From positions 1,550,001 through 1,614,000 of the forward strand of contig JAQISU010000189.1 in NCBI GenBank assembly GCA_029339505.1: DNA of 64,000 nucleotides, in the 5' to 3' direction. The notes beneath the pieces are model-generated. The model saw only the letters and a program-made list of their open reading frames with translations. It ran no database searches and was not told the DNA's origin. Of the stretch, positions 28,166 to 41,429 are shown one piece after another. Position 1 is the stretch's first letter, and every line of letters starts with the position of its first letter. Position numbers and translations under genes: made by a program. This stretch comes from Unio delphinus (lineage: Eukaryota; Mollusca; Bivalvia; Unionida; Unionidae).

Positions 28166-28984
28166 AGATTCTTAATGAAGATGATAAATTACAATCGGTT
28201 TTTCATAATTGTTAATAATATTAGAAATAAAGAAAGCATATAATAAAAATAAAAGAAGCAACAGACAAACGAAGAGAAGCAAGTAAAAAAAAAACAAGTT
28301 AGTGAGCAAGGAAGGGGGAAAAAGGGGATCACTCTTTTCTATATTTAACGAAGTATGTCCCACTTTTAAATAATATATTTTCTATTTTCACAGTTTTACT
28401 TCTTCATCTCATGTACGAGTGCAGTACCAACAATATTTGTATATGTTACTCAGTCACTTTTATTAGTTTACAAACACGAGCTCAATAAAATAAATAGGGG
28501 AGGAAGGAAGAAAATGCAGGTATATTGGAGACTGGACTTCGCGTAAGTCAGGTCTTTGTATTGCTGTGTGAGTAAATAAGAGTTACATTATTGATGATTG
28601 TGAGATATCACACATCTTGATTGTAGTACATCGAATATTTATTACCTCGACTGATCCATCATCTGTACGGACCCTCTGCTGCTTCCCTATGGACTACATC
28701 ATCGATTCTTATCACGTGGGGTAGTGTTGTGTTTGAAGGTCAACAGACATGCAATGGATACAGCAGACATGCAATGATCCACGAGTCTCCTAATAGTACT
28801 ATTATTCGCTCACAGCAATGAATATTCGGCAAGAACAATATGGTCTGTTTGTCGCACATAAGCTGGCCAAATTACAGTCTGCAGATAGGCTGAGTGATTC
28901 AGAAAATACTGACGTTCAATATAAATATCACCACAGAAAGGATACTTAGTAACGAATTCATGTACTGCATCATTTAACTCTTCA
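28166..28984. other. No feature recognised
   Basis: Unique sequence. CAGACATGCAATG occurs twice near 28745-28777. No gene is supported. Confidence 0.45.
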
Positions 28985-29097
28985 ACTATTGTTTCAGCCT
29001 ACCTTAGGTCGATTATTGTTTCAGCCTACCTTAAGTCGATTATTGTTTCAGCCTACCTTAAGTCGACTATTGTTTCAGCCTACCTTAAGTCGATTAT
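28985..29097. repeat. 27-bp minisatellite, 4 copies
   Basis: Unit TCGATTATTGTTTCAGCCTA plus CCTTAAG. Four copies are followed by a partial TCGATTATG. Confidence 0.95.
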
Positions 29098-31986
29098 GAA
29101 AAAGAAAACCATATGTGTCTTGATTGAAACTAAGACCTGCATTTACCAACCTAAAACGCACTGAAATACCATTCAGATACTACGCACAGTTCAATATTGT
29201 CGTCTGCTCCGAAAGATGCACGCGATGAAACGAATTGTGCGCGTGCGTTCCATCAAATTCTATATATCTTATATCTACACTTGTATTTAGTCGAGTTGGC
29301 TTCTATTTGGGTACATACTCAAAACTTAATTTAGTATAATGTTAATCCTCCCCACAAGGCGGGGTCATACAATTCCGTTCCGACTTCGTCACCCTTCACC
29401 TATTCCATTCTTCAAATACATAAGAACTTTTTGACCCGAGGACACAATAAACACAGAAGATAACATATTTTCTTTGTGATAAACAATTTATTTTATTGTT
29501 TGATTTTGCTGTAAAAACAGATCATACAGCAATAATAAAGAAAGACAATGGAGATCATCTTCCAGCTGACTACAGAAGTTATTTTATTGTACTCATTCGC
29601 AAAGCGATAGACAACAAAAGACTGTACTCTATGTCAACTCAGCTATATACGTGGGAAAACATCAATTACTGTTTTTGACCAAATCATAAACTATTTCCAA
29701 AAACCATATCGAATGACCCACATACTAATAATGTTTATGTAGTTTCAAGCAAGATCCAAAATTGTTTCAATTCGCATAGTTGAAGATGCAAATATGAAAC
29801 TATTGTACAGTTTTATTTAGGGCGAAGATCAAGCCATGTTGGATCACATACCAGTTATATATCTTCCCCAAACAAGGCAACTTAAGAAAGAACTGCAAAT
29901 TATGACACATTATTGACTGCAACGTGTATATCTTTGGTTAAAGATTAAAACCATTTTTATTAGAGCACTGCCTTTTAACGGATTTAGAAGGTGTCGAAAA
30001 GCAGCAGCGAAATGGCCATTTTTTAGCTAGTGGATTCTTTATTTAAAAAAAAGTTGATCTGGCTTTGCATGCACAACTGTTGCTGCTTAGTACATTTGGT
30101 GTACAGCAGATCTAACATGACTATTATTTCGCTTTGACAATTAGAAATATATTCACTCATAACCTATATTGATCGCTTTATCTCACTTGATGAAATCGAT
30201 AGGAGAATGGCATCATGCTAAGAATACTAGATAATAATACAAGAAATGAGAATATATTATCTGGGGTCGGAGGATTATTTCGACTTTTTATTGTTTATTT
30301 GCAGCCTTGTACATTTAACGACGATTGAGACTTAGGTACATGTGACTTAAAATAGTGTATTCCTGTACTGTTTATGTCGTTTAGAGTTAGTCTGTTTTTA
30401 ACGAAAGCAAGATTGTGGATGAAAATGTAGAGAATATTGTATGGCCTAAACAGCATCATAATAGTCATGCATGCCCAACAAGAATATACACCGAAATTGT
30501 TATTTTGGCACAACCTAAAATTCATGTTACTGACTATTCCACATGCAATAAGGGAATTGATGGTTTGCATTGTTCTTTTTACATGTACATATCTATCCTA
30601 CTATTCAAATATATCGCTAAATGTAGTTATTCCATCTTCAAAAAAATGCGAGGAAATATCTTTGCATATTTCTCTGATTTGTATGCATTTGATTCCAATA
30701 CTATTGTCTAAACCAGGGGTGCACAACTCAACCGTTCACATGTGACATAATCGATAGAGATCGGCACTAAGGGGACATCACTGCGAACAATTTATGTTCA
30801 TAATAAAAGTATAAATAAGCATGCGTACAAGTAATATCATGGTCAGCTGACCATTCCGAATGCGGCCCCGAAGGCTAAGCACTATATTGCTTACACTGTA
30901 TATGATGCCTGCATATACACTGAAAGCAGTGTTTTGAATCGGATAATTGGTACAGGACATTATTGTTTAGAATCGGGTACACCGTAAAGATCATTAGTAT
31001 TGGAAATCGTGTAAAACTGACCGTTTATATTGACCGGTGACCAATTAATAATAAACTACTTTGAACATGTGCTGACTGCCAAAAACTGGGACTAATTGTA
31101 AAGTATTGTGAACTGAGAAACAACTTCAATTTACATTTCTACTAAATGTTTTATCAAAATCACCGGCAGAGATCTTAATCTACTACTCGGTCATCCAAAA
31201 TGACCAATGTATGGCAAGTCTATTAGTCGATCAATACCACCGGACGGCATGTCTAAAATTAAATATATATATATATTCCTTCTCTTCAAGTTATTACACT
31301 TTCATGCCTTGTTGAGTGTGAGGGCTGTTTAAAGGAATCAATGAGAGTCTACAGAAAAACATTCGATTGCAAATGCCATCACATTTAAATAAAACACAAT
31401 AAATACATTCAACGATGAGAACTAGAAATTTATTACAAAAGAAGATTATTTTGAAAAACCAATCTCTTCCCAGCCCGTCCCAATTCTATATATTAATTTA
31501 AAAATTATTCATTTTGAAATTACTTATTATGACATTCAACGTTTCTGTGTATTTTCTATTGTGAAGTGTGGAAGTGTATATAATTCGTTACAAGAATTGA
31601 TATTCCGCCCTTTGTGTATGATGTTGAAACTCGTATGTGTGGGTAATAGAACGAGACTTTTATGGGTAATCAATTTTTTTCCCATTCCTGTATATTTGTT
31701 ACACAGGAACAAAGAGCAAGTCGTTCACATGTTTGGATCTAGACAAAACCACGTATGTATTGATCACAAAGTAATGCTTTGTGATAAACAAAAATTCCTT
31801 AGGAGGTTGTTGTAGTGACATGTTTTATTGTAGTCTGCATTGTCAATACATCCAGGAAGAACAAAGAACCGTAATGGAATTCTTTTTGTGCCAAATCCAC
31901 CAAGAATACGACCGAGAATATCTAACTAACGTCCCAAGGGAAAGCACATGTATATATCTAAAACCAAACAGACTTATTGCAAAAAC
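29098..31986. other. No gene recognised
   Basis: AT-rich unique sequence. Overlapping plus- and minus-strand open frames of about 90-100 codons at 30295-30745 have no domain I recognise. A possible hAT end at 30714 is described separately. Confidence 0.45.
30714..30880 (+). mobile_element. Possible hAT-like terminal fragment
   Basis: CAGGGGTGCACAACTC has the form of a common hAT left end, and GCGGCCCCGAAGG about 150 bp on is also typical of such elements. No right end or target duplication was found, so this is at best a truncated remnant. Confidence 0.35.
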
Positions 31987-32508
31987 GTTTGTCATCAAAC
32001 TTAACACGAATCCCAGTTTGTCATCAAACTTAACACTAATCCCAGTTTGTCATCAAATGGCACGAATCCAAGTTTGTCATCAAACTTAACACGAATCCCA
32101 GCTTGTCATCAAACGTAACACGAATTCCAGTTTGTCATCAAACTTAACACGAATCCCAGTTTGTCATCAAACTTAACACGAATCCCAGTTTGTCATCAAA
32201 CTTAACACGAATCCCAGTTTGTCATCAAACTTAACACGAATCCCAGTTTGTCATCATACTTAACACGAATCCCAGTTTGTCATCAAATGGCACGAATCCA
32301 AGTTTGTCATCAAACTTAACACGAATCCCAGCTGGTGATCAAACGTAACACGAATGCCAGTTTGTCATCAAACTTAACACGAATCCCAGCTTGTCATCAA
32401 ACTTAACACGAATCCCAGTTTGTCATCAAACTTAACACGAATCCCAGTTTGTCATCATACTTAACACAAATCCCAGTTTGTCATCAAACTTAACACGAAT
32501 CCCAGTTT
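31987..32508. repeat. 29-bp minisatellite, about 18 copies, with 8-unit higher order
   Basis: Unit TTTGTCATCAAACTTAACAC plus GAATCCCAG. A 27-bp variant (CATCAAATGGCACGAATCC) occurs at 32051 and again at 32281. Each is followed by the same run of variants (GCTTGTCATC or GCTGGTGATC, then AAACGTAACACGAAT). The 230-bp spacing equals eight units minus 2 bp. Confidence 0.96.
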
Positions 32509-32660
32509 TCATCGAAATATTTCGACCGATCAAAAGGCGGCATTTTTAAATATTGAAATAGCTTTCCCAATCCGGAGCAACATTACTTACTCAAAATGTC
32601 GAGACAATGTTTAAGACGTAGGTCAGACATTTTGCATTATGTTACACACTAAATGTTGTT

Positions 32661-32662
<2 letters not shown>
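32509..32662. other. No feature recognised
   Basis: Unique spacer between the 29-bp array and a CT tract. Confidence 0.4.

Positions 32663-32732
<70 letters not shown>
32663..32732. repeat. (CT)n microsatellite
   Basis: About 35 CT dinucleotides. Confidence 0.98.
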
Positions 32733-32735
<3 letters not shown>

Positions 32736-33018
32736 GTGCAAAATTATTATCGGTAAAGCAAAATAAAATCACCAAAAACAACAACAGAATGCATATTCGG
32801 TATGATTGAATTAAATGTTCTTTCGATTTGTTATCTATTTAAACAGTGACGACTGTATGTAAAATTGTACCAGCTGCAAAGACAGGTTTTTTGACAAGTT
32901 TGTCTATTGGTCTCCTGACTGGCTACGACTGGTCTGAACGAGACTTTGATGTGATTATCTATGTACACGTGTCTATCATGACGTACCCAATCCATTTGAT
33001 CGTCTGATGTAAGTAACC

Positions 33019-33019
<1 letters not shown>

Positions 33020-33086
<67 letters not shown>
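33020..33086. repeat. (GA)n microsatellite
   Basis: About 33 AG dinucleotides. It lies 290 bp after a CT tract of similar length; the two tracts form a long inverted pair on one strand. Confidence 0.98.
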
Positions 33087-33087
<1 letters not shown>

Positions 33088-33289
33088 CAGTTAAAAAGCA
33101 CTTTTCACTACCAAATAGCTGATATAATGTTGTGTCATGTCGGTTATTTCACCATAAGGGATAGATGTATAACAACATAATTCTATTGATTTTACGTATG
33201 CATAAAAAGCACATCGTCAGTATATTACATAATTCCTATACAAAGACTGTTTCATTAATGAATGGATAAATTATATGCGCACATACATC

Positions 33290-33291
<2 letters not shown>

Positions 33292-33383
<92 letters not shown>
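33292..33383. repeat. (GA)n microsatellite
   Basis: About 46 GA dinucleotides, the third long purine/pyrimidine dinucleotide tract within 720 bp. Confidence 0.98.
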
Positions 33384-33386
<3 letters not shown>

Positions 33387-34237
33387 GGAATCAATTATAC
33401 ACGTCATCTTATAATGGTCAACAATTGTTTTAAAAATGTACCGGTAATTTGATATGAGAATGAATTTGGGTTTTTTTTGGACAAAGATTAAACGTACAAG
33501 TTTTCATTTCTCGCCACCGAATCACTAACAGTCAAACAAACAGACTGACAAAGAGATAAACAAATATTTCAACTGCTAACTCAGTATGTAGGTGAACAGG
33601 TAAACGGATTGAACAGGTAGACATATTAAACATGTAGATCGATTGAACAGGTAGACCGAATGGTTCAGTAACCATTTTTGTTTCAACTCTATTGACACTC
33701 CTATAAAATAAAGAACTCCCTAATGAAAATAGATTTTATTACAAATAAGTTTTTGACAGGAATAACAGATCACAACTTCATATAAAATCTACTGGAATAT
33801 TTGCACTAGATGAACTGCGTACTCAGAAACTTTGCAAGTTAGCTCATTGTGCAATTAAAATAATTTTAATTAGCGTCTAAATTACCATTAATTTGTACCT
33901 TGAATGTATTACATAATGCATTCGTAGAAATATTAGACACGGTGAAATATATTCATTGCTTTTATTGCACTTCAATTTGACGACCAATTTAACTCGGCAT
34001 GGGTGAAAACAAGCACATTAACGGTTTCTTCAGATTTTGATATTTTTAGAACTGTTTCTTTATTGATTTATTTGAGTGAGTCAAGCCAATTAATGCATTT
34101 CAAGTAATCAGGGAGAAATCACGTTTCAGTATTTCACACAACATTTCTGTTGGTGCTGCTGATATTAATGGCTACGAGGGCGACGGAAACAACAACGACG
34201 ATGAGGACAAGAACAACACTAGCAACAACAAAACCAA

Positions 34238-34238
<1 letters not shown>
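33384..34238. other. No gene; degenerate 20-bp repeat at 33581-33655
   Basis: GATTGAACAGGTAGAC-type units recur about four times between 33581 and 33655 (GTGAACAGGTAAACG, GATTGAACAGGTAGACAT, TTAAACATGTAGATC, GATTGAACAGGTAGACCG). The rest is AT-rich unique sequence. Confidence 0.6.
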
Positions 34239-34314
<76 letters not shown>

Positions 34315-34331
34315 ATAATAATAATAATAAT
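34239..34331. repeat. (ACT)n-(AAT)n microsatellite
   Basis: About 25 ACT triplets followed by about six AAT triplets. Confidence 0.97.
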
Positions 34332-37300
34332 ACATTTAGAAAATGCTTTAAATACGCGTTTTATTGCATAAATGACCATAAAAAGGTACACATTCTTAAT
34401 TTATAGGTCGGTCCAGATGGTCATACTTTGAATGTATGCCAATAGATGCGTTCAGGCCACCTTAGTTTTCTACGAGACAAATTTTTACCAAGGCGTTTCG
34501 AATGCAAAGAACTATTTTTCAGCTACTCGACGGTACCATTGTCAATCCAACCACAGAAATAATCAAGATCGACCTAAAAGATTTGTCTTATCTTGTTTTT
34601 TGTTGTTTATATTTATTCTTTTCCTGGTGGTTTTTTATTTTTTTTATTTTTTATTTTTTTGCGAAGATATTTCCGTCGAATCATAGGTATGAACTTATTT
34701 AAAGTACTGTGCCAACATACATCCTGGGAATATGTTTCATATTGCAGAAAAAGCAGAGGTAGTCCAAATAAGGTGGCGTTTTCTGATCGACATTTATAAA
34801 TCCACCAGTTTCCCGTACTCTGCAATACATTTGAACATTACAATTTCCTGTTCTTAGCCATTTTCTTTTTTTAAAAAATAACAAACATAATAACAATTAA
34901 ACAGGCGACGTTTGCATAAAAGGCACCTTACTTTATTAATTATTGCTAAGTGGCAGGTACATCATGTGCATCGTCATGAGACCTTTTCTTGTTGCAGTTT
35001 TGTCGCATCGACTTCCTAAGATCTTCATCAAGACTGGTTTGAACGGCTCTTTTCAGGTTTTCCTGTAATTTTAACCCCAGTCCCACTTAACAATAAGTAG
35101 CAATGTTGTTTGATTTTTTAAAATATAATCAGATTTCGGAGCCATATTTAGAACGACACATTACAGTCATGCCCCTCGTTTAAAAATATCAACGCATTCA
35201 GTTTTACGGATATGTAGAAAAAATGTTTAAGTTAAATCGGGGAGTGGAGGAGCGGGGTGGAGTGCCCCACGCACTCTATACCCCTGTGTGAAGGCACCCT
35301 TGCTATAGTGTCTATATTGTTGCTTATTTCGTCATTAATTAATTTCAATTTTATTTTATTAGTAAATGGCATTGAACTATCGATGGTACTTGTACGACCT
35401 GTAGAAACGGTTCCGTATTAAGGAACATATTAAATGATTGGAAAAGTGTTATCTTATTTAATAATTTATTACTTTGGTGGAAAATTATATTACTGAGTCT
35501 AGCTATGAATGAGCTCCAATATACCACACGATGAGTTTTTTTTTTAAAACTCTTAGCCCACTAAGCTTTTGTGAAATTTTCTTGATTTTAATTATGTAAT
35601 TACCAGTCACAATGTACAGTACAGCTCGCAAGTGTTTGACAATAATGTCGATTCTTTATCCTATTTCCAAGGCAGGGCCGGGTTGATTTATACATTGTAT
35701 GAATAAACAAGAATTCGATACATTGTAATAATATGGCGCACAAATACACATGATGAAATTATTCAGGTGTTATTTGTAAAACTTGTGAATCAAAACAAGT
35801 ATTCACCCATTGAATAAGAAGACAAAGAATCACCGCTGTGCAAAAAGAGGGCACCCAACGGGAATCCCAACAGTATTTCACGTTTTGACAAAACTGCGGC
35901 GTTTTCTAATCACTGTTGGAAAAGAACTTGCGCAGCTACTGCGACTTTTTTTTTTTACCAGAACGTGTTAGACCGTCATGTTTTTCAATGTACAAATTAC
36001 CTTTGCAAATCGATTCATCAATAACTGTCAAAAATGAATGAATACACTGCCTAATGTATGCCATTTTGAATAATGTATAAGTGGGTCGAAATATTATGAT
36101 TTATGAGGAACGTGAATGGTTGCTTGCGTGATATACAAGCTTGTTATTATTTTATTGGAAATAAGGAATCCTGAGTAAATGGCATTTACTCATTGCTACA
36201 CATAATTACAATCAGGCCTGTCGAGGGCAAATCAAATGTGGTACGGTTATCCATCTATATTCCTACAGGGTGAGGGGTATATAAAGGGTCCATAATGGTG
36301 ACAACCCATAAAAAAAAACAACAAATTATAGTTGTAATGTAGAATACAGTAATACGATACGGGTCTAATTCACCAAATAACCGCTTTGGAGGTTTATTTA
36401 TATTTATCTAACAGATTTATACGAAGAAACCAATTAACCAATCATTAACCTCTATTCGAGTATTAATTACATGGTGCGATATAGACCTTAATATTGACCC
36501 ATATCACAGTCTGATCTTGCATAAAAAAGGACTTGAGTTTGAAACAAGTATTACCACAGTATATTTATTTTTCTTTTCTGATTCGTAGTTGTATTATTTC
36601 CATTTAAATGCATCTGCTTTTATTGGATTTACATTAAGGATTGAATCAACTTACGTATGTTTAGAAAGTTCATTATTAGCTTTCCATTTTTAAAATAAAA
36701 TCGTATTATTGTTAATTAGGTTATGATTAGTTCAATAATTATTTAGTCGAAAATGGTAGCTTTTAAATTCTTTGACGTCAAAGACTTTGGTTTAGCTCGG
36801 CAAGCCGAGTTGCATTGCCTTACGAAAATAAACTATTATATTTAGCGGACCGAATACATAAAGTACATATGTGTTCGTACACCGGTGGGCAGAAAAGAAA
36901 ATATTAGAATGAAAACAACGCCGATATGACTCATCAATATTGACCTTTACACTCTCTTAAACATAATTACATGGGTATAAGGAAATTATTTTTACATGGG
37001 TACAAGTGAAATCTTCAAACTGAACAAAACGGATTTTACAACTGGTAGAGACGGATAAGTAAATCCATTTACTCTGCAATTAAAACAGAAATAATTTAGC
37101 CATTTTTATTTACAAGACACCCCAGACTTCTTGCAGATACAATAGCTAGCGATATATGTCTCAATAACAGAAGGTCACATTTGATAAATAGAAAAACATA
37201 TAGCTTTATCATCGAAAATATTTTCAGGCCACACACGTTTGCCTGTGAAATGACAGGCTATTGGCACATTGAACAAATTAAAGGTTTTATTTAAGCCATA

Positions 37301-37756
37301 TTTAATGATAAAATAGGCACGTGCCCGATATGTACATGTATTTAATGCGCATGTCGGGAAGTGATGAAAAACACCAGTTTAACACAGTGAATTTGGAATT
37401 ATTTATTTCTGAAATCTTTTATTTCATTATTTTTTTAAAATTCATTGGTCGAAAGTTGGTACAACCATATTTGTTCTGCATATGTATTGAACTATGTTTG
37501 CATTAGCACGCGTGTGTAAATCTCTAAGCATGGTTCTGATAAAAGTAATCTGTTTAGAGCGTTATACTTTTTTTAAATTGTTTAAATTGACAACTATTTA
37601 AATTATTGTGTCTATAAATATGAGATGTTACCGTTTAAAAATGTATGATTTAGTACAAGTTAGAGTGTTACCGCCCTTACAAAGGTATTGACGTTTAATA
37701 CGCGTTCCTAACGCAGTCGTAAGTTCTTCATATGATGTATGAGTATGAGTTAACTA
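34332..37756. other. No gene recognised
   Basis: The longest repeat-poor stretch here, AT-rich. Open frames of 60-85 codons at 34432-34896 overlap in several frames and show low-complexity Phe/Leu content from T-rich DNA. A CAGGGCCGGGTTGATTTA at about 35673 resembles a hAT end but has no partner. GAGTGCCCCACGCACTC at about 35258 could form a small hairpin. Confidence 0.5.
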
Positions 37757-37902
37757 TAAAATAGTACGCGTTTTCTATAGAATAGTTTTTCTATAGAATA
37801 GTACGAGTTTTCTATAGAATAGTACGAGTTTTCTATAAAATAGTACGCGTTTTCTATCGAATAGTACGGACTTTCTATAGAATAGTACGAACTTTCTATG
37901 AA
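37757..37902. repeat. 21-bp minisatellite, about 7 copies
   Basis: Unit ATAGTACGAGTTTTCTATAG plus A. Variants have GCGTTTT, GGACTTT or GAACTTT in place of GAGTTTT. The second unit lacks TACGAG, and the last ends in TATGAATCG. Confidence 0.92.
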
Positions 37903-38385
37903 TCGAAAGAAAGCTGTTTAGGAATCGCGTGATTCTCGAGTCTAAGCGGTTGATCGAGCAGCGATAGCAACGCTAGAAACGACTAGAGGAAGAAATAAAA
38001 TCCAAAATAATCAATTGACATCAATACGAGAAAAAGTATTAATTACTCTAGTATATGAAATTAATACTACCTAATTTGAGAATGAATCCTTGCCAGAAAG
38101 AAATAGATAATCAATAAAGAAAAAGTTTTAGTTCCAGTCAAGTTTTACCTTCACCAATCAGTTTCTAGGTCAGTCCTACGGATCTTACCATAGCTGTATG
38201 CCGACAGCTACTATTCTTACCATCTCGGCAATGTGCGCAGCACAGATTGACTGTGAATCTGCGAATACATATTTCATATATTCTGCTAATCCAACAAGCT
38301 GTCCAGACGTCAAAATAGACGACGTAGTCTGAACTCCTTTTTATTTAATTTTTTTTCTATAAATTATTACTCAGCTCGATATATA

Positions 38386-38387
<2 letters not shown>
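37903..38387. other. No feature recognised
   Basis: Unique sequence between the 21-bp array and an AT tract. Confidence 0.45.
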
Positions 38388-38479
<92 letters not shown>

Positions 38480-38491
38480 TATATATATGAA
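38388..38491. repeat. (AT)n microsatellite with palindromic end
   Basis: AT tract to 38476, then TTCATATATATATGAA, a perfect 16-bp palindrome at its right edge. Confidence 0.96.
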
Positions 38492-38961
38492 TGATATCTT
38501 CCTTTGAAAACGATGTCAGTCATGTTTTTGTTCAAGTTTTCATTCTTCTATTTATTACAGGACACATAGACTAGTTGGTATCGTGGAATTCACTTCTTCT
38601 ATCCGTTATTGAGAGAATGTTCTCACTTGATGTCAAATAAGACTTAGCTATGGACTAAAACGATTAGAAGACAAACATAACAGCAACAATTCTACATGTA
38701 ATTAATGGTATGTTAAAACTTATTTTACTACCATGAAAATTCGTACGTTACAAACTCTACAAATTCTAAGACTTCATTTCCAGATCTTTTAGCAACAACA
38801 AAAAAAAAAATTCTTTATTCTGGCATTTATCTTAAGAATCGCACATATGCTGTTTCAAAATTTGTCGGGTGATTTTTGTATATATATATCTAGTATATGA
38901 AATTATTTAGAGTTCCATGAGCCCATAAACTAATATTGAAATGGTTTTCTTTCAGTAACTG
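38492..38961. other. No feature recognised
   Basis: AT-rich unique sequence. Confidence 0.45.
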
Positions 38962-39190
38962 AATGGGTATTGTACAAGTTAAATCAAATGGGAATTGTCC
39001 ACAAAATAAGAATCTATGGGAACTGCGCGAAAACTTTACTTCTTCAGGAACGTTCCCTAAAATTTACTTCTATGGCAACTGTCCACAAACTTGCATTGAA
39101 TATGTTATGTCCACAACATCTAATTAGGAACGGGGATTGTCAGAACAAAAAAATAGTTGAATAGGAACAGTTCTCTAAATTCTATTAACT
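38962..39190. repeat. Ancient degenerate minisatellite, period about 26-30 bp
   Basis: Successive units begin GGGAATTGTCCACAAA, GGGAACTGCGCGAAAAC, GGAACGTTCCCTAAAA, GGCAACTGTCCACAAAC, GGAACGGGGATTGTCAG and GGAACAGTTCTCTAAA, each followed by an AT-rich part ending near CTAT or GAAT. Spacing and sequence have drifted, which suggests an old array no longer being homogenised. Confidence 0.6.
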
Positions 39191-39645
39191 TGTTACACAA
39201 GATATAACATGCTAGTGGTAAGTTTCCTATTTAAAAACAAATGAATGAGAATTTGTTTCTCTTAACTAAACCTTGAAATTTACTTGTACGAACATGACAG
39301 GAAACAGTCTCGGATATCATATACAGACAATAAAGAATGATACAGGTAAATAGAATTTTAGTTATTCGTATAGAAGAATCACCGGCCATTACTGGATACA
39401 TACCTTGCATTTACAATTCTCGAATGTAGTAGTATATGGTGAAATAAATATGGTGTTGTATTAACTGATTACTAATGATCATACCGTATTGTTTATTGTA
39501 GCTACGTTATATTCATCCTTGTTAATATGCTATCTAGAACCGTAATAGCTGCCCATTGATTCCCAGACTGTTACCTTATTTCCCTTAAATAGATTGAATT
39601 AAAAAATAACTACCCATTTCTCAAGATGCTTATACTCTTAGGACA
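39191..39645. other. No feature recognised
   Basis: AT-rich unique sequence. Confidence 0.4.
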
Positions 39646-40092
39646 TGTCCGCTTTGTAGATTCTGTGTTGATGTCCGACATGCAGAATCTTGGTTAATAT
39701 CTGACATGTAGATTCTATATTAAAATGTCCGACTTGTAGAGTCTATGTTAATGTCCGACATGTGGATTCTATATTATGGTCCGACATTTAGATTATATGT
39801 TAACATCCGACTTGTAGATTGTATGTTAATGTCCGACATGTAGAGTCTATGTTAATGTCCGACATGTAGAGTCTATATTAATGTCCGACTTGTAGATTCT
39901 ATGTTAATGTCCGACATGTAGATTATATGTTAGTGTCCGACTTGTAGATTCTATGTTAATGTTCGACATGTAGATTATATGTTAGTGCCCGACTTGTAGA
40001 TTCTATGTTAATGTCCGACTTGTAGATTCTATGTTAATGTCCGACTTGTAGATTCTATGTTAATGTCCGACTTGTAGATTCTATGTTAATCA
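39646..40092. repeat. 26-bp minisatellite, about 17 copies
   Basis: Unit CCGACTTGTAGATTCTATGT plus TAATGT. Two classes, CCGACTTG and CCGACATG, are interspersed. In the middle they alternate as a dimer (GACATG with ATTATATGTTAGTG, then GACTTG with ATTCTATGTTAATG). The last four units are nearly identical. The left end is degenerate. Confidence 0.95.
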
Positions 40093-40496
40093 GAAAAATA
40101 AAGTCAGTAAGTGCTACATAATGAAGCTGGCTTCAAATTACTGATGCATATCGAGCGGGCCAGTCATATTAATTACGGCCTTCGTCTGAATGTGTTGATT
40201 TATTTTTCATCCTGAACAGTCTTCACATACGGAGTCGATTGCTCAAATGGATTTTTCATGACCCAATAGTCACTATTAAGGGAATTTCAGTATACGGCCA
40301 ATTATGTCCTTGCAGTTAATGTCCATGGGGATTTACGCTCGACCAAACCACTTGTACGTCTTTCAATTACCTTGCTTAATTTGAAACATGTTTGACATCC
40401 CTTTACTTCCTCATCAACTATTCTCGGTGATAGATTAAAAATTAATACACGCATACTGAAAAGAAGTGAGTTGAAAGTCGGTTGCAATCCAATTAA

Positions 40497-40498
<2 letters not shown>
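40093..40498. other. No gene recognised
   Basis: A 61-codon minus-strand open frame at 40302-40487 has a Cys-x2-Cys pair followed by a basic stretch and Pro-Trp. This faintly recalls a retroelement integrase zinc-binding end, but it is too short and incomplete to call. Confidence 0.4.

Positions 40499-40544
<46 letters not shown>
40499..40544. repeat. (CT)n microsatellite
   Basis: About 23 CT dinucleotides. Confidence 0.97.
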
Positions 40545-40548
<4 letters not shown>

Positions 40549-41333
40549 ACAGTGTTTGTTGAATTCTTCTAAACTATCGTTCCTGATAATAAGGATTAAT
40601 CTGCTAACTTAACCAATATACCTCTCTGATCTTTTGAGCCTACCTTCCCATTAAATATTTGCACAGTATTTTTCTAAACAAGATCAATCAACAGAAACTA
40701 AATCTTAAGTTGAGACGCAATATTGATTAATAATTTACTCAATTCAAAAGGAAACCAACGGCGCAATTTTTACGATGATCTCTTAAATATAAATTATTTG
40801 CTTGATGTGCGTTAATTATTGGTTCTACTTAATTCATCTTGTTATTTCATATTCTTGAGCAAAATACAAATCGTCTGCCTTATTTATTGTAATTAAAACC
40901 TGCCATATTTATTATATTTAATCAAAATAATATTGGAATAGTAGAGCGTCAAAATCGTAGCAAAATGGCAGAAGATTGTTTATACAAACCTACTGATTGT
41001 ACCTCCAAAGTGAAGAGCAGAGAGATTGTATATTTAATAGATTGGAAAAGAATGAACACAACGTTTGTTGATTCAATTGAATAGTTTGTGATATTTTGTC
41101 ATATTTAAGATTTTAATGTCATCACAGAATAGCACAAAGACTTTCTATAGATTAAAGTTTTCTATACCTATTAAAAAACTCAAACACTCGGATTGTGCAC
41201 TCCCCAACACACACAAACACACAAGAACACAGAGGTGCTTAATGCGATTTAATTCCTCAATGCCTTCTGGCGAAATACAAATCTTCCTAACAAGGTAACA
41301 ACGATGGAACACAAATTGAACATTTGTAAGTTA

Positions 41334-41337
<4 letters not shown>
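40545..41337. other. No feature recognised
   Basis: AT-rich unique sequence, with a short CACACAAACACACA stretch near 41208. Confidence 0.45.

Positions 41338-41426
<89 letters not shown>
41338..41426. repeat. (AT)n microsatellite
   Basis: About 44 TA dinucleotides without interruption. Confidence 0.97.

Positions 41427-41429
<3 letters not shown>

Noticed and set aside
35673..35760. Possible hAT end (CAGGGCCGGGTTGATTTA)
   Set aside because: No matching inverted end or target duplication within 1 kb.
40302..40487. Minus-strand frame with Cys-x2-Cys and Pro-Trp, faintly like a retroelement integrase end
   Set aside because: Only 61 codons, no His pair visible, no reverse transcriptase or LTR nearby; resemblance is within chance.
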